A stretch of 8,372 nt of DNA, taken from positions 1-8,372 of the forward strand of contig DKTP01000100.1 in NCBI GenBank assembly GCA_002473085.1, written 5' to 3'. Source of the stretch: Anaerolineales bacterium UBA7227 (lineage in GTDB: Bacteria; Chloroflexota; Anaerolineae; Anaerolineales; Villigracilaceae). The position numbers and the translations under genes were made by a program. The first letter of the stretch is position 1. Each line of letters starts with the position of its first letter. Below, piece by piece: positions 1-6,678 of this stretch. The notes under the pieces are model-generated. The model searched no databases. It saw only the letters and a list, made by a program, of their open reading frames with translations, and was not told the origin of the DNA.

Positions 1-773
1 TCGCAGGCAAAGGCGGCGTCGGCAAGACGACCGTCGCGGCCATGGTTGTCAAGTGGCTGGCGAAAAACCAGCCGGGCAGCATCCTTGCCATCGACGCGGA
101 CCCCTCGTCCAACCTTAACATGGTTCTCGGCCTCGACCTCGAGTGGACGGTCGGCGACATCCGCGAAGACATGCTCGAGCAGGTCAAGTCGTCGCTCACG
201 ACGGGCGGCGCGGCCATGGGGACCTTGCCGGGCGGCGTCAACAAGCGCGATTATCTGGAGTATCACATCCAGTCCGCAATGGCGGAAGGCTCCCGCTTCG
301 ACCTGATCGCGATGGGACGCGGCGAGGGGCAGGGCTGCTACTGCGCCGTCAATCACAACCTGCGCGAGGTCATTGACGGGATTAGCAAACAGTACGCCTA
401 TGTGGTCATTGACAACGAAGCGGGGATGGAGCATCTCTCGCGGCGGACGACGCGCGACGTCCAGCATCTGCTCATCGTCAGCGATCCCACCCAACGCGGA
501 CTCGTCGCCGCCCAGCGCATCGCCGATATGCGCCGCGAGTTGGACATCTGCATTGAGAACGCGTATCTCATCTTGAACCGCGTGTCTGGGGAAATGCATC
601 CCGACTTGAAAATCGCCGTGGATAAAATGGACATGCCATTGCTTGGAATCATCCCCGCGGACGACGAGCTGACGAGTTATGAATTTACGGGTAAGCCGCT
701 TGTGGACCTGCCCGATAACTCGCCCATTTACCAATCGGTATCCGCAATGATGGAGAAGATCCTGGCGCGTTAA
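1..773 (+). CDS. cooC: CooC-type carbon monoxide dehydrogenase nickel-insertion ATPase, 5' truncated
   Basis: A P-loop ATPase of the SIMIBI/MinD class that in characterised relatives drives nickel insertion into the C-cluster of carbon monoxide dehydrogenase in the cytoplasm. The reading frame is open from base 3, and its first visible residues are AGKGGVGKTT, the deviant Walker A motif with its signature lysine, so only a few N-terminal residues are missing. The visible part is 256 residues, close to full length for CooC. Numbering from the first visible residue, GRGEGQGCYC contains a Cys-x-Cys pair (C112, C114), the metal-binding and dimerisation motif that separates CooC from MinD/ParA relatives. 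VVIDNEAGMEHLSRR (about 135-149) is the Walker B-like stretch typical of CooC. The ATG at base 42 lies inside the P-loop helix and is not the start. A terminator follows. No CODH or ACS subunit gene is in view, so the partner is presumably outside the window. AcsF or another CooC paralogue is the main alternative. Confidence 0.88.
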   Translation, partial: AGKGGVGKTTVAAMVVKWLAKNQPGSILAIDADPSSNLNMVLGLDLEWTVGDIREDMLEQVKSSLTTGGAAMGTLPGGVNKRDYLEYHIQSAMAEGSRFDLIAMGRGEGQGCYCAVNHNLREVIDGISKQYAYVVIDNEAGMEHLSRRTTRDVQHLLIVSDPTQRGLVAAQRIADMRRELDICIENAYLILNRVSGEMHPDLKIAVDKMDMPLLGIIPADDELTSYEFTGKPLVDLPDNSPIYQSVSAMMEKILAR

Positions 774-795
774 ACCTTCAGAGTGAAATAATGAA

Positions 796-825
796 ATCGG
801 CCCCCGCTTTTTGACGGGGGCCGAT
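796..825. terminator. Bidirectional intrinsic terminator between convergent genes
   Basis: A perfect 11-bp stem, ATCGGCCCCCG at 796-806 pairing with CGGGGGCCGAT at 815-825, has an 8-base T-rich loop. On the plus strand it is followed by GTTTT (826-830). On the minus strand it is followed by TTCATTATTT. It starts 23 bases after the cooC stop codon and 16 bases beyond the stop of the leftward synthetase gene, so it can end both transcripts. Confidence 0.9.
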
Positions 826-840
826 GTTTTATGGGGCGAG

Positions 841-3594
841 TCAGAGTTTCATCTCCGCTTTCAGCATGTTGCTATCGGGGACGATCTCGAAGGAGGCGAA
901 GCCCACGTCCTCGCAGAGCCGGCGCATGGCCTCGTTGTCTGGCGACATCAGGGCGATGATGCGCCGTATGTTTTCGGCGCGGCCGATCTGAATGGCGCGC
1001 TTCGTCATTTCCTTGCCGAGTCCCTGCCCTTGATATTTGTCGCTGATGAGCATGGCGTAGCGCGCGTCCTCGTCGGCGCCGTGGAGTTTGCTTAAGCGGG
1101 CCACGCCGACGATGGCGCGTTCGCCGTTCTCTTCGATTTCGGCCACCAGCGCGATCTCGCGGTCGTAGTCGTTGTGCGTGATGCGCGCCAGCCGTTCGTG
1201 GGTGGTGCGCGCGCTCAACATCATCGGGGAGAGATAACGCAGGTAAACCGTCCGATCGGATAGCGAGGCGTGGAAGCCGAGCATCATCATCTCGTCTTCG
1301 GCGCGGATCGGGCGGATGATCGCCTCGCGGCCGTTTTTCATGGTCCACGGCGCGACGTATTGATTCGGGTAGGGACGGATCGCCAGTTTGGGCAGCTGGC
1401 TTTCGTCGTCCACGTTATGCAGCACGACGCGCGCGTCCAGCGCGAGAATTTTTTCGGGGGAGGCGATCAACGGGTTGATGTCCACTTCCTTGATCCAGGG
1501 CTGCTCCACCACCAGCTGGCTGAAGTTGACCAGCAGCTGCTCCAGCGCGCGCAGGTCCACGGGCGCGCGTCCGCGTACGCCTTTGAGGGCCTCGTAGATT
1601 TTGGTCTGCTCGATCAGGCGGCGGGCCAGCGTCAGGTTCAGGGGCGGAAGCGCCAGCGCGGAATCCTTGAAGACCTCCACCAGCTGTCCGCCCATCCCGA
1701 ACAGGAGCACGGGGCCGAACTGCGGGTCCACGCTGGAGCCGACGATGAGTTCGTAGCCTTCGAGTTTGATCATCGGCTGGACGGTGACGCCGAGGAAGTG
1801 CCCCTCGCCGTGTTTGTCGGTCACGCCTTTGCGGATGGCGTCGTAGGCGCGGCGGACGTCTTCGGCGTTGTGCAGGTTGAGCTGCACGCCGCCCACGTCG
1901 GTTTTGTGCGTGACGGTTTCGGAGTGCAGTTTGAGCGCCACTGGGTAGCCCGTCTGTTTGGCGGATTCGAGCGCCTCGTCCACGCTGGCGGCGACGACGG
2001 TCGGCGTGACCGGGAGGTTGTAGGTGGAGAGCAGCGCTTTGGATTCGGCCTCCGTCAGCAGGACGCGGCCCGCGCGGCGCACGCCGTTAATGATGGCCGC
2101 GGCCGCGGCGCGGTCGAGGTTGGCGCTTTCGCCGCTCCCGGAGAAGTCCACCGTCTCGTAGATGGATTGCAGGTTGCGCGTGTATTTCCACATGTAGGTG
2201 AAGGCTTCGGCGGCGCTGTCGGGATACATGTATGTGGGGATGCCGGCCTTGTTGAGGATGGCTTCGCCTGCGGCGATGTCCTGGCCGCCCGACCACGACG
2301 CCAGGATGGGTTTGTCGTAACTTTGGGCGTACTCTTTGAGCGCCTCGGCGGTGGCGGTGGGATCGGTCATGGCTTGCGGCGTCAGGATGACCAGCAGGCC
2401 GTCGCTGTTTTCGTCTTTGGCGGTCACTTCCAGCGCCCGCGCGTAGCGTTCGGGCGACGCGTCTCCGAGGATGTCTACGGGGTTGTTGCGGCTCCACTGC
2501 GGCGGGAGCAGCTCGTTCAGCTTGTCCATCGTCTCCGCCGAAAGTTCGGCCAGTTTGCCGCCGCTGGTGAGCAGCGCGTCGGTGGCGAGGACGCCCGGGC
2601 CGCCGGCGTTGGTCAGGATGGTCAGGTTCGGCCCCCTGGGACGCGGCTGCTTCGAGAGGACCTCGGCCATGGAGAAGATGTCGCCGATGTTGGCGACGCG
2701 CAGCACGCCGCATCGCCGGAAGGCCGCTTCGAGGACTTCGTCGGACCCGGTGAGGGATCCGGTGTGCGAGGCGGCCGCGCGGGCCGCGCCTTCCGTCCGC
2801 CCTGGTTTGATGATGATGATCGGTTTTGCCAGCGCCACTTCGCGCGCCGCCGACATGAACGCGCGCGCGTCGCCGATGGTCTCCATGTAGATGACGATGC
2901 TGTTGGTGTGCGGGTCGTCGCCGAGGTGGTAGATCAGGTCGCCCCAGCCCACGTCGAGCATCGAGCCGATGGAGACGAAGGCCGAAAAGCCGACGTGTTC
3001 CTTGAACGACCAGTCCAGCACGGCGGTGCAGAGCGCGCCCGATTGGCTGATGAAGGCCACGTTGCCGGGCTGCGCGGCGGCGGTGGCGAAGGTGGCGTTC
3101 AGCCCCGTGAGCGGATTCATCACGCCCAGGCAATTTGGTCCGACGACGCGCATTTGTCCGCGGCGGGCCTCTTGCAGGATGCGCTCCTCCAGCCGGACTC
3201 CTTCGGGGCCGATTTCTTTGAATCCTGCCGAGATCACGATCGCGCCTCGGACGCCTCGCTCCACGCAGTCGGTGATGATCTTAGGGACGGTGGGCGCGGG
3301 CGTGACGATCACTGCCAGGTCCACCGGGTCGGGGATGTCTTTAATGCTCGGATAGGCTTTGATGCCGAGGATGTTTTCGCGCTTCGGGTTGACGGGAAAG
3401 ACCGTCCCGCCGAAGGGACTGCTGATCAGATTCCATAGAACGGTGCGGCCGACGCTGCCGGTCTTTTCGGTGGCGCCGATCACGGCCACAGTTTTCGGGG
3501 AGAAGATGGGCTGCAGGGAGCGCGGGGTGTAGCGGTAAACGTCGTGAGAGGGGTCGAACATTTTAGTCGTCTGCGCGCGGGTTGGGTTTGCCAT
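841..3594 (-). CDS. ADP-forming acyl-CoA (acetyl-CoA) synthetase fused to a C-terminal GNAT acetyltransferase (Pat-like)
   Basis: A 917-residue fusion with the domain order of the protein lysine acetyltransferase Pat. Residues about 32-150 form a CoA-binding Rossmann domain ([11 protein letters not shown], ending at VVGPNCLG). About 175-310 is the succinyl-CoA-ligase-like domain ([11 protein letters not shown]). SHTGSL carries His277, matching the phosphorylated histidine of NDP-forming acyl-CoA synthetases. About 510-735 is an ATP-grasp domain, with KTDVGGVQL and the terminal EVDINPL motif. About 745-911 is a GNAT fold with the acetyl-CoA loop [10 protein letters not shown]. The protein is expected to be cytosolic, making ATP plus acetate from acetyl-CoA (or the reverse), acylating protein lysines, or both. 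The frame is open up to 3681, but I chose the ATG at 3594 because AGGAC lies 6 bases ahead and a TATAAT box at 3647-3652 would put the transcript start downstream of the longer starts. It is convergent with cooC and divergent from fabF. The acyl substrate cannot be told from sequence. Confidence 0.9.
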   Translation of the reverse strand: MANPTRAQTTKMFDPSHDVYRYTPRSLQPIFSPKTVAVIGATEKTGSVGRTVLWNLISSPFGGTVFPVNPKRENILGIKAYPSIKDIPDPVDLAVIVTPAPTVPKIITDCVERGVRGAIVISAGFKEIGPEGVRLEERILQEARRGQMRVVGPNCLGVMNPLTGLNATFATAAAQPGNVAFISQSGALCTAVLDWSFKEHVGFSAFVSIGSMLDVGWGDLIYHLGDDPHTNSIVIYMETIGDARAFMSAAREVALAKPIIIIKPGRTEGAARAAASHTGSLTGSDEVLEAAFRRCGVLRVANIGDIFSMAEVLSKQPRPRGPNLTILTNAGGPGVLATDALLTSGGKLAELSAETMDKLNELLPPQWSRNNPVDILGDASPERYARALEVTAKDENSDGLLVILTPQAMTDPTATAEALKEYAQSYDKPILASWSGGQDIAAGEAILNKAGIPTYMYPDSAAEAFTYMWKYTRNLQSIYETVDFSGSGESANLDRAAAAAIINGVRRAGRVLLTEAESKALLSTYNLPVTPTVVAASVDEALESAKQTGYPVALKLHSETVTHKTDVGGVQLNLHNAEDVRRAYDAIRKGVTDKHGEGHFLGVTVQPMIKLEGYELIVGSSVDPQFGPVLLFGMGGQLVEVFKDSALALPPLNLTLARRLIEQTKIYEALKGVRGRAPVDLRALEQLLVNFSQLVVEQPWIKEVDINPLIASPEKILALDARVVLHNVDDESQLPKLAIRPYPNQYVAPWTMKNGREAIIRPIRAEDEMMMLGFHASLSDRTVYLRYLSPMMLSARTTHERLARITHNDYDREIALVAEIEENGERAIVGVARLSKLHGADEDARYAMLISDKYQGQGLGKEMTKRAIQIGRAENIRRIIALMSPDNEAMRRLCEDVGFASFEIVPDSNMLKAEMKL

Positions 3595-3600
3595 TGGCTT

Positions 3601-3605
3601 GTCCT
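3601..3605 (-). promoter_or_regulatory. Ribosome binding site fixing the synthetase/GNAT start
   Basis: On the minus strand AGGAC stands 6 bases before the ATG at 3594-3592. The other in-frame ATGs (3681, 3648 and 3561) have no comparable purine-rich site, which favours the 917-residue product. Confidence 0.55.
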
Positions 3606-3646
3606 GGTAAGTGTTTTTTGACGCGGGGTTTGACCTTGCAGCGTCC

Positions 3647-3652
3647 ATTATA
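3647..3652 (-). promoter_or_regulatory. Candidate -10 box for the synthetase/GNAT gene
   Basis: A perfect TATAAT on the minus strand would give a transcript start near 3640 and a leader of roughly 45 bases before the chosen ATG. No good -35 hexamer is present at 16-18 bases (the 17-base position reads AGCCGG). The promoter may therefore rely on an activator, or the box may be coincidental. Confidence 0.45.
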
Positions 3653-3679
3653 CGCCGCGTCGTTGCCGGCCGGCTTTCC

Positions 3680-3692
3680 AAACGTCACGTTT
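3680..3692. promoter_or_regulatory. 13-bp palindrome, possible operator in the divergent promoter region
   Basis: AAACGTCACGTTT is a perfect inverted repeat of 6-bp arms around one central base. It lies about 27 bases upstream of the leftward TATAAT box, near position -40 to -52, where activators often bind. It is also about 78 bases upstream of the fabF -10 candidate. The bound protein, if any, is unknown. Confidence 0.3.
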
Positions 3693-3769
3693 TTAGAGTG
3701 TGTTTCCTCTTGAATTTGAGAAAAATATGAGCGTCGCCGGCCTGCGTATCGCTTTTCTGCGGGCTGTGT

Positions 3770-3775
3770 TATAAC
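3770..3775 (+). promoter_or_regulatory. Candidate -10 box for fabF
   Basis: TATAAC matches five of six consensus positions and would start transcription around 3782, just before the palindrome in the fabF leader. The -35 position is poor (TATCGC at a 17-base spacing), so this is a weak call supported mainly by its place between the divergent genes. Confidence 0.35.
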
Positions 3776-3789
3776 TGCCAGTATTCCGT

Positions 3790-3812
3790 GGAACAAGCCG
3801 CCAACTTGTTCT
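3790..3812 (+). repeat. Palindromic element, copy A, in the fabF leader (possible attenuator)
   Basis: Arms GGAACAAG (3790-3797) and CTTGTTCT (3805-3812) enclose the loop CCGCCAA, pairing over 8 bp with one G-T wobble at the outer end. A run of six T (3814-3819) follows one base later, so the RNA could form a weak intrinsic terminator upstream of the fabF ribosome binding site. A diverged copy in opposite orientation lies directly after the fabF stop codon. Whether this is a dispersed repeat, a protein operator or an RNA hairpin is not decided by the sequence. Confidence 0.65.
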
Positions 3813-3822
3813 GTTTTTTAAC

Positions 3823-3828
3823 GAGGAG
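3823..3828 (+). promoter_or_regulatory. Ribosome binding site fixing the fabF start
   Basis: GAGGAG lies 4 bases before the ATG at 3833. An in-frame ATG at 3788 would add 15 residues (beginning MEQAANLF) that are not part of the FabF fold and would be encoded by the palindrome itself. It has no such site. Confidence 0.8.
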
Positions 3829-3832
3829 CCTT

Positions 3833-5071
3833 ATGAGAAAACGCGTAGTAGTGACGGGGCTGGGATGCGTAAGCCCGGTTGGAAATACAGCGGCGGAAAC
3901 GTGGGAGGCGCTCATCGTCGGGAAATCGGGCGCCGCGCCCATTACGCATTTCGACGCCAGCCGCCATAAAACCAGGTTTGCGGCCGAGGTCAAGGGCTTC
4001 GACGGGCCGGCGCTGTTCGGCGCGCGCGAAGCCCGCAAAATGGACCGCTTCGCTCAGTTCGCGACCGCCGCCGCGCTGGAGGCGCTGGAGCAGGCCGAAT
4101 TCACGGTCAACGAATCGAATCGCGACCGCGTGGGCGTCCTCATCGGCTCGGGCATCGGCGGGATCATCACCCTGCTTCAGGAAGTGGACACCCTGCGCGA
4201 ACGCGGCCCCGACCGCGTCAGCCCGTTCCTCGTCCCGATGATGATCTCCGACAGCGCGGCGGGGATGATCGCCATCCGCGTCGGGGCGCGCGGCCCGAAC
4301 ATGTCGCTCGCCACCGCCTGCGCCACCGGGACGAACGCGCTGGGCGAGGCCGCTGAGATGATCCGCCGCGGCGCGGCCGACGTAATGATCGCGGGCGCGG
4401 CCGAGGCGGCCATCGTCCCCGTCTCGATGGCGGGGATGAACGTGATGGGCGCGCTGTCCACGCGCAACGACGAACCGACGCGGGCCTCGCGTCCCTTCGA
4501 TAAAGACCGCGACGGATTCCTGATGGGGGAGGGCGGCGCCATCCTGATTTTGGAAGCGCTGGAACACGCCCAGGCGCGCGGCGCGAAGATCATCTGCGAG
4601 TTCAGCGGCTACGGCGCTTCCGACGACGCCTATCACATCTCGGCTCCCGCGGAAAACGGCGCGGGCGCGGCCCTCTCGATGCAACTTGCCATCAAAGACG
4701 CGGGCCTGAGCGTGACGGATATCGGCTACATCAACGCGCACGGAACGTCCACGTCGTTGAACGACAAAAGCGAAACCGCCGCCATCAAGACCGTCTTTGG
4801 CGAGCAGGCGTACAAGATTCCCGTATCGTCCACCAAGTCCATGACCGGCCATCTGCTCGGCGCGTCTGGCGCGCTGGAAGCGGTGGTCTGCGCGAAAGTC
4901 ATCAGCGAGAACCTGCTCCCGCCGACCATCAACTACGAGACGCCCGATCCCGAATGCGACCTGGATTACGTCCCCAACCAGGCGCGCCCCGCGGCGCCGA
5001 AACACGTCATGTCCAATTCGTTCGGCTTCGGCGGGCACAACGCCACGCTGATCCTGTCGCGTTTTGAGTAG
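3833..5071 (+). CDS. fabF: 3-oxoacyl-[acyl-carrier-protein] synthase II (FabF)
   Basis: A cytosolic condensing enzyme of type II fatty acid synthesis that extends acyl-ACP with malonyl-ACP. The product has 412 residues, one short of the E. coli enzyme. The catalytic triad falls at C163 (ATACATGTNALG), H303 (INAHGTSTSLND) and H340 (STKSMTGHLLGASGA), the same numbers as in E. coli FabF. The C-terminal NSFGFGGHNA glycine-rich loop is intact. The N-terminus RKRVVVTGLGCVSPVGN is typical and begins directly after the chosen start. The gene is followed after 39 bases by fabH on the same strand, so they probably share a transcript. Acyl carrier protein, FabD, FabG and FabZ genes are not in the window. 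Palindromes flank the gene on both sides. The function is confident; FabB-type specificity is less likely given the length and motifs. Confidence 0.97.
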   Translation: MRKRVVVTGLGCVSPVGNTAAETWEALIVGKSGAAPITHFDASRHKTRFAAEVKGFDGPALFGAREARKMDRFAQFATAAALEALEQAEFTVNESNRDRVGVLIGSGIGGIITLLQEVDTLRERGPDRVSPFLVPMMISDSAAGMIAIRVGARGPNMSLATACATGTNALGEAAEMIRRGAADVMIAGAAEAAIVPVSMAGMNVMGALSTRNDEPTRASRPFDKDRDGFLMGEGGAILILEALEHAQARGAKIICEFSGYGASDDAYHISAPAENGAGAALSMQLAIKDAGLSVTDIGYINAHGTSTSLNDKSETAAIKTVFGEQAYKIPVSSTKSMTGHLLGASGALEAVVCAKVISENLLPPTINYETPDPECDLDYVPNQARPAAPKHVMSNSFGFGGHNATLILSRFE

Positions 5072-5093
5072 GGACAAATTGGCGGCTTGTCCC
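5071..5093 (-). repeat. Palindromic element, copy B, between fabF and fabH
   Basis: Read on the minus strand, arms GGGACAAG and TTTGTCCC enclose the loop CCGCCAA, identical to the loop of copy A. Nineteen of 23 positions match copy A. One arm difference is a compensated pair (A-T in A, G-C in B), and two more positions swap between Watson-Crick and G-T pairs. The element begins on the last base of the fabF stop codon and ends 17 bases before the fabH start. Confidence 0.65.
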
Positions 5094-5110
5094 AATTGAG
5101 AGAGGTTTAA

Positions 5111-6214
5111 ATGCCTTACGCACATATCACGGGCTGGGGGATGTCCGTCCCCGAACCAGTGATGACCAACGACGATCTCGCCAGGATCGTTGACACCAAC
5201 GACCAGTGGATTCGCGAACGGACGGGGATCCGCGAGCGCCGCATCGCGCGCGAGAACGATTTCCCGTCCACGTTGGGGACGAGCGCCGCGCTGCGGGCCC
5301 TTTCGGTGGCGAATCTCAAACCGTCCGACCTCGACCTGATCATCTGCGCCACGTCCACGCCCGAACATCTCTTCCCCGCCACAGCCTGCCTGATCCAGGA
5401 TAACCTCGGCGCGACGCGGGCGGGCGCGTTCGACCTCCTCGCGGCCTGCACGGGGTTCATCTATGGCCTCAACATGGCCGCCCAGTCCATCCGCAGCGGC
5501 GCGATCAAAAACGCGCTGGTCGTCGGCACGGAGACGCTCTCCCGTTTTGTGGATTGGAAGGACCGCAATACCTGCATCCTCTTCGGCGACGGCGCGGGGG
5601 CCTTCGTTGTGCAGGCCAGCGAACAGCCGGGCGGAATCCTGTCGGCGGTGATGCACTCGGACGGTTCGGGCGGCAATCTGCTGACGCTTCCGGCCGGCGG
5701 CAGCCGCCATCCTGCCACCGAGGCCACTATTCGGGAAGGGCGGCACTACATCTATATGGACGGCCGGGAGGTCTTCCGCTTCGCTACGAAAGTGATGGCT
5801 TCCTCCACAGAAGAGGCGCTCCGGGCGGCGGGCCTCGCCAAAGACGACGTCTCCGTCATCATCCCGCACCAGGCCAATTTCCGCATCATTGACGCCGCGG
5901 CGCGCGGACTCAAACTCCCGATAGACCGTTTCGTCATCAATGTAGACCGTTACGGCAACACTTCCACCGCATCCATCCCGATCGCGGCAGTGGAGGCCGT
6001 CGAGCGGGGACGCGTCAAGGCGGGCGACAAAGTTGTCTTCGTCGGGTTCGGCGCCGGCCTGACGTGGGGCGCGCTCGTCGCCGAATGGTCGGGACCGCTG
6101 CCCTCGCCGCGCAAAGTCAACGTGGGACGTTACCGGCTGCTGGGCCGCGTCCTCTCCGTCCTGCGCCGCGTCGAGCGCTTCATCGAGGGCCTCATCTGGG
6201 GACGCCGCGCGTAG
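5111..6214 (+). CDS. fabH: 3-oxoacyl-[acyl-carrier-protein] synthase III (FabH)
   Basis: The initiating condensing enzyme of type II fatty acid synthesis, joining acetyl-CoA or another short acyl-CoA primer to malonyl-ACP in the cytosol. The catalytic triad is C113 (LLAACTGF), H253 (IIPHQANFRI) and N283 (YGNTSTAS). The N-terminal stretch around DTNDQWIRERTGIRERR and the closing FGAGLTWGALVAEW are typical of FabH. AGAGG five bases before the ATG supports the start. At 367 residues it is about 50 longer than E. coli FabH (317 residues). Most of the excess is a C-terminal tail after residue 328, rich in arginine with interspersed leucine, isoleucine and tryptophan (for example RVLSVLRRVERFIEG), which may form an amphipathic helix. 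Primer preference (straight or branched chain) cannot be read reliably. It follows fabF closely and probably shares its transcript. A KAS III-like enzyme of another pathway is a less likely alternative. Confidence 0.95.
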   Translation: MPYAHITGWGMSVPEPVMTNDDLARIVDTNDQWIRERTGIRERRIARENDFPSTLGTSAALRALSVANLKPSDLDLIICATSTPEHLFPATACLIQDNLGATRAGAFDLLAACTGFIYGLNMAAQSIRSGAIKNALVVGTETLSRFVDWKDRNTCILFGDGAGAFVVQASEQPGGILSAVMHSDGSGGNLLTLPAGGSRHPATEATIREGRHYIYMDGREVFRFATKVMASSTEEALRAAGLAKDDVSVIIPHQANFRIIDAAARGLKLPIDRFVINVDRYGNTSTASIPIAAVEAVERGRVKAGDKVVFVGFGAGLTWGALVAEWSGPLPSPRKVNVGRYRLLGRVLSVLRRVERFIEGLIWGRRA

Positions 6215-6218
6215 TTCT

Positions 6219-6245
6219 GTAAGTCGGATTGGCAATCCTGCCTAC
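6219..6245. repeat. Imperfect palindrome after fabH
   Basis: A perfect core GGATT / AATCC (6226-6238) around GGC extends outward as a 12-bp imperfect stem with two mismatches and one G-T pair, ending in GTA / TAC. It begins 5 bases after the fabH stop codon. It has no T-tract, so it is a poor terminator. It shares only ATTGGC with the other palindromes, so I treat it as a separate element, possibly a dispersed REP-like repeat. Confidence 0.45.
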
Positions 6246-6319
6246 TCTGCCTTAACTTCTAATGGCAAATTTATCCTGATTGTGGTACATTAGTCCAAAA
6301 ATTCACGCAAGGAGAAACT

Positions 6320-6511
6320 ATGCCCATTCGACTCGGATTGCCTGAAATTTTGATCTTACTGATCATCGTGCTGATTCTCTTCGGTCCTGGCCGCATCGGA
6401 AAGATCGCGGGAGAACTCGGCCAGGGCATCAAGAATTTCCGCGAGGGTCTGAGCGGAAAGAACGAGGGAGAGAACAAGCAGGAACCGCCCCAGCAGGAGA
6501 ACAAAGAGTAA
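6320..6511 (+). CDS. tatA: Twin-arginine translocase subunit TatA/TatE family protein
   Basis: A 63-residue protein with the complete TatA layout: a short N-terminus with the conserved polar residue E9 (GLPEIL), one hydrophobic membrane helix (about 9-20), the FGP hinge (21-23), an amphipathic helix (GKIAGELGQGIKNFREGL) and a charged, glutamine- and glutamate-rich tail. TatA oligomerises in the cytoplasmic membrane to pass folded proteins carrying twin-arginine signals. AAGGAG five bases before the ATG is a strong ribosome binding site. The usual KLP after the hinge is replaced by GRIG. No tatB or tatC is nearby, so the gene is isolated from the rest of the system. It is separated from fabH by 105 bases and has only a weak promoter-like TACATT at 6286, so it may be read from fabH or on its own. 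A terminator follows immediately. Confidence 0.93.
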   Translation: MPIRLGLPEILILLIIVLILFGPGRIGKIAGELGQGIKNFREGLSGKNEGENKQEPPQQENKE

Positions 6512-6515
6512 CCGA

Positions 6516-6538
6516 AACTCCCCGCAAAACGGGGAGTT
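6516..6538 (+). terminator. Intrinsic terminator after tatA
   Basis: AACTCCCCG (6516-6524) and CGGGGAGTT (6530-6538) form a perfect 9-bp GC-rich stem with a CAAAA loop, followed by CTGTTT. The T-tract is short, but the stem begins 4 bases after the tatA stop codon, which fits a genuine terminator. Confidence 0.8.
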
Positions 6539-6580
6539 CTGTTTGAATCTGAGTTCGTTTTCCGGAGGATGACCGGCTCA

Positions 6581-6608
6581 TGGAAAAAGGAGACATAGAT
6601 TGTATAAT
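6581..6608 (+). promoter_or_regulatory. Candidate promoter for the glycosidase gene
   Basis: A perfect TATAAT at 6603-6608 is preceded after 16 bases by TGGAAA (6581-6586), matching four of six -35 positions. The predicted start near 6615 would leave a leader of about 64 bases. It lies beyond the tatA terminator, as a new transcription unit would need. I see nothing else structured in the rest of the 6539-6678 gap. Confidence 0.5.
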
Positions 6609-6678
6609 CAATTGCCCCCTCGTGTAAGCCGCGCCGCTCGCCCCATCAATCCCAAAACCTGAAACCTGGAATACCCCC

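Noticed and set aside
811..1095. 94-codon open frame on the plus strand starting in the terminator loop
   Set aside because: It starts inside the terminator hairpin and runs antisense to the GNAT domain, with no ribosome binding site or domain.
1270..3438. 722-codon open frame on the plus strand
   Set aside because: It lies entirely antisense to the synthetase/GNAT gene. Its translation is a low-complexity mix rich in G, R, D, V and H with no domain motif, as expected from a GC-rich complement strand.
3595..3681. 29-residue N-terminal extension of the synthetase/GNAT protein to the ATG at 3681
   Set aside because: The extension is polar and unlike the family N-terminus, overlaps the TATAAT box and has no ribosome binding site. 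The ATG at 3594 has one.
3788..3832. 15-residue N-terminal extension of FabF to the ATG at 3788
   Set aside because: It would be encoded by the palindrome and T-run. The GAGGAG site and the E. coli-matching residue numbers support the start at 3833.
3818..6235. 805-codon open frame on the minus strand
   Set aside because: It runs antisense across both fabF and fabH and their gap. The sense proteins have complete catalytic triads, while this translation shows only arginine-, aspartate- and glycine-rich composition.
3790..6245. CRISPR-like array from the repeated palindromes
   Set aside because: Only two related copies exist, in opposite orientation and separated by a whole gene. There is no regular spacing.
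6580..6627. 15-codon open frame MEKGDIDCIINCPLV downstream of a GGAGG
   Set aside because: The spacing of 11 bases is long, the frame overlaps the TATAAT box assigned to the glycosidase, and there is no family resemblance. Chance is the simpler reading.
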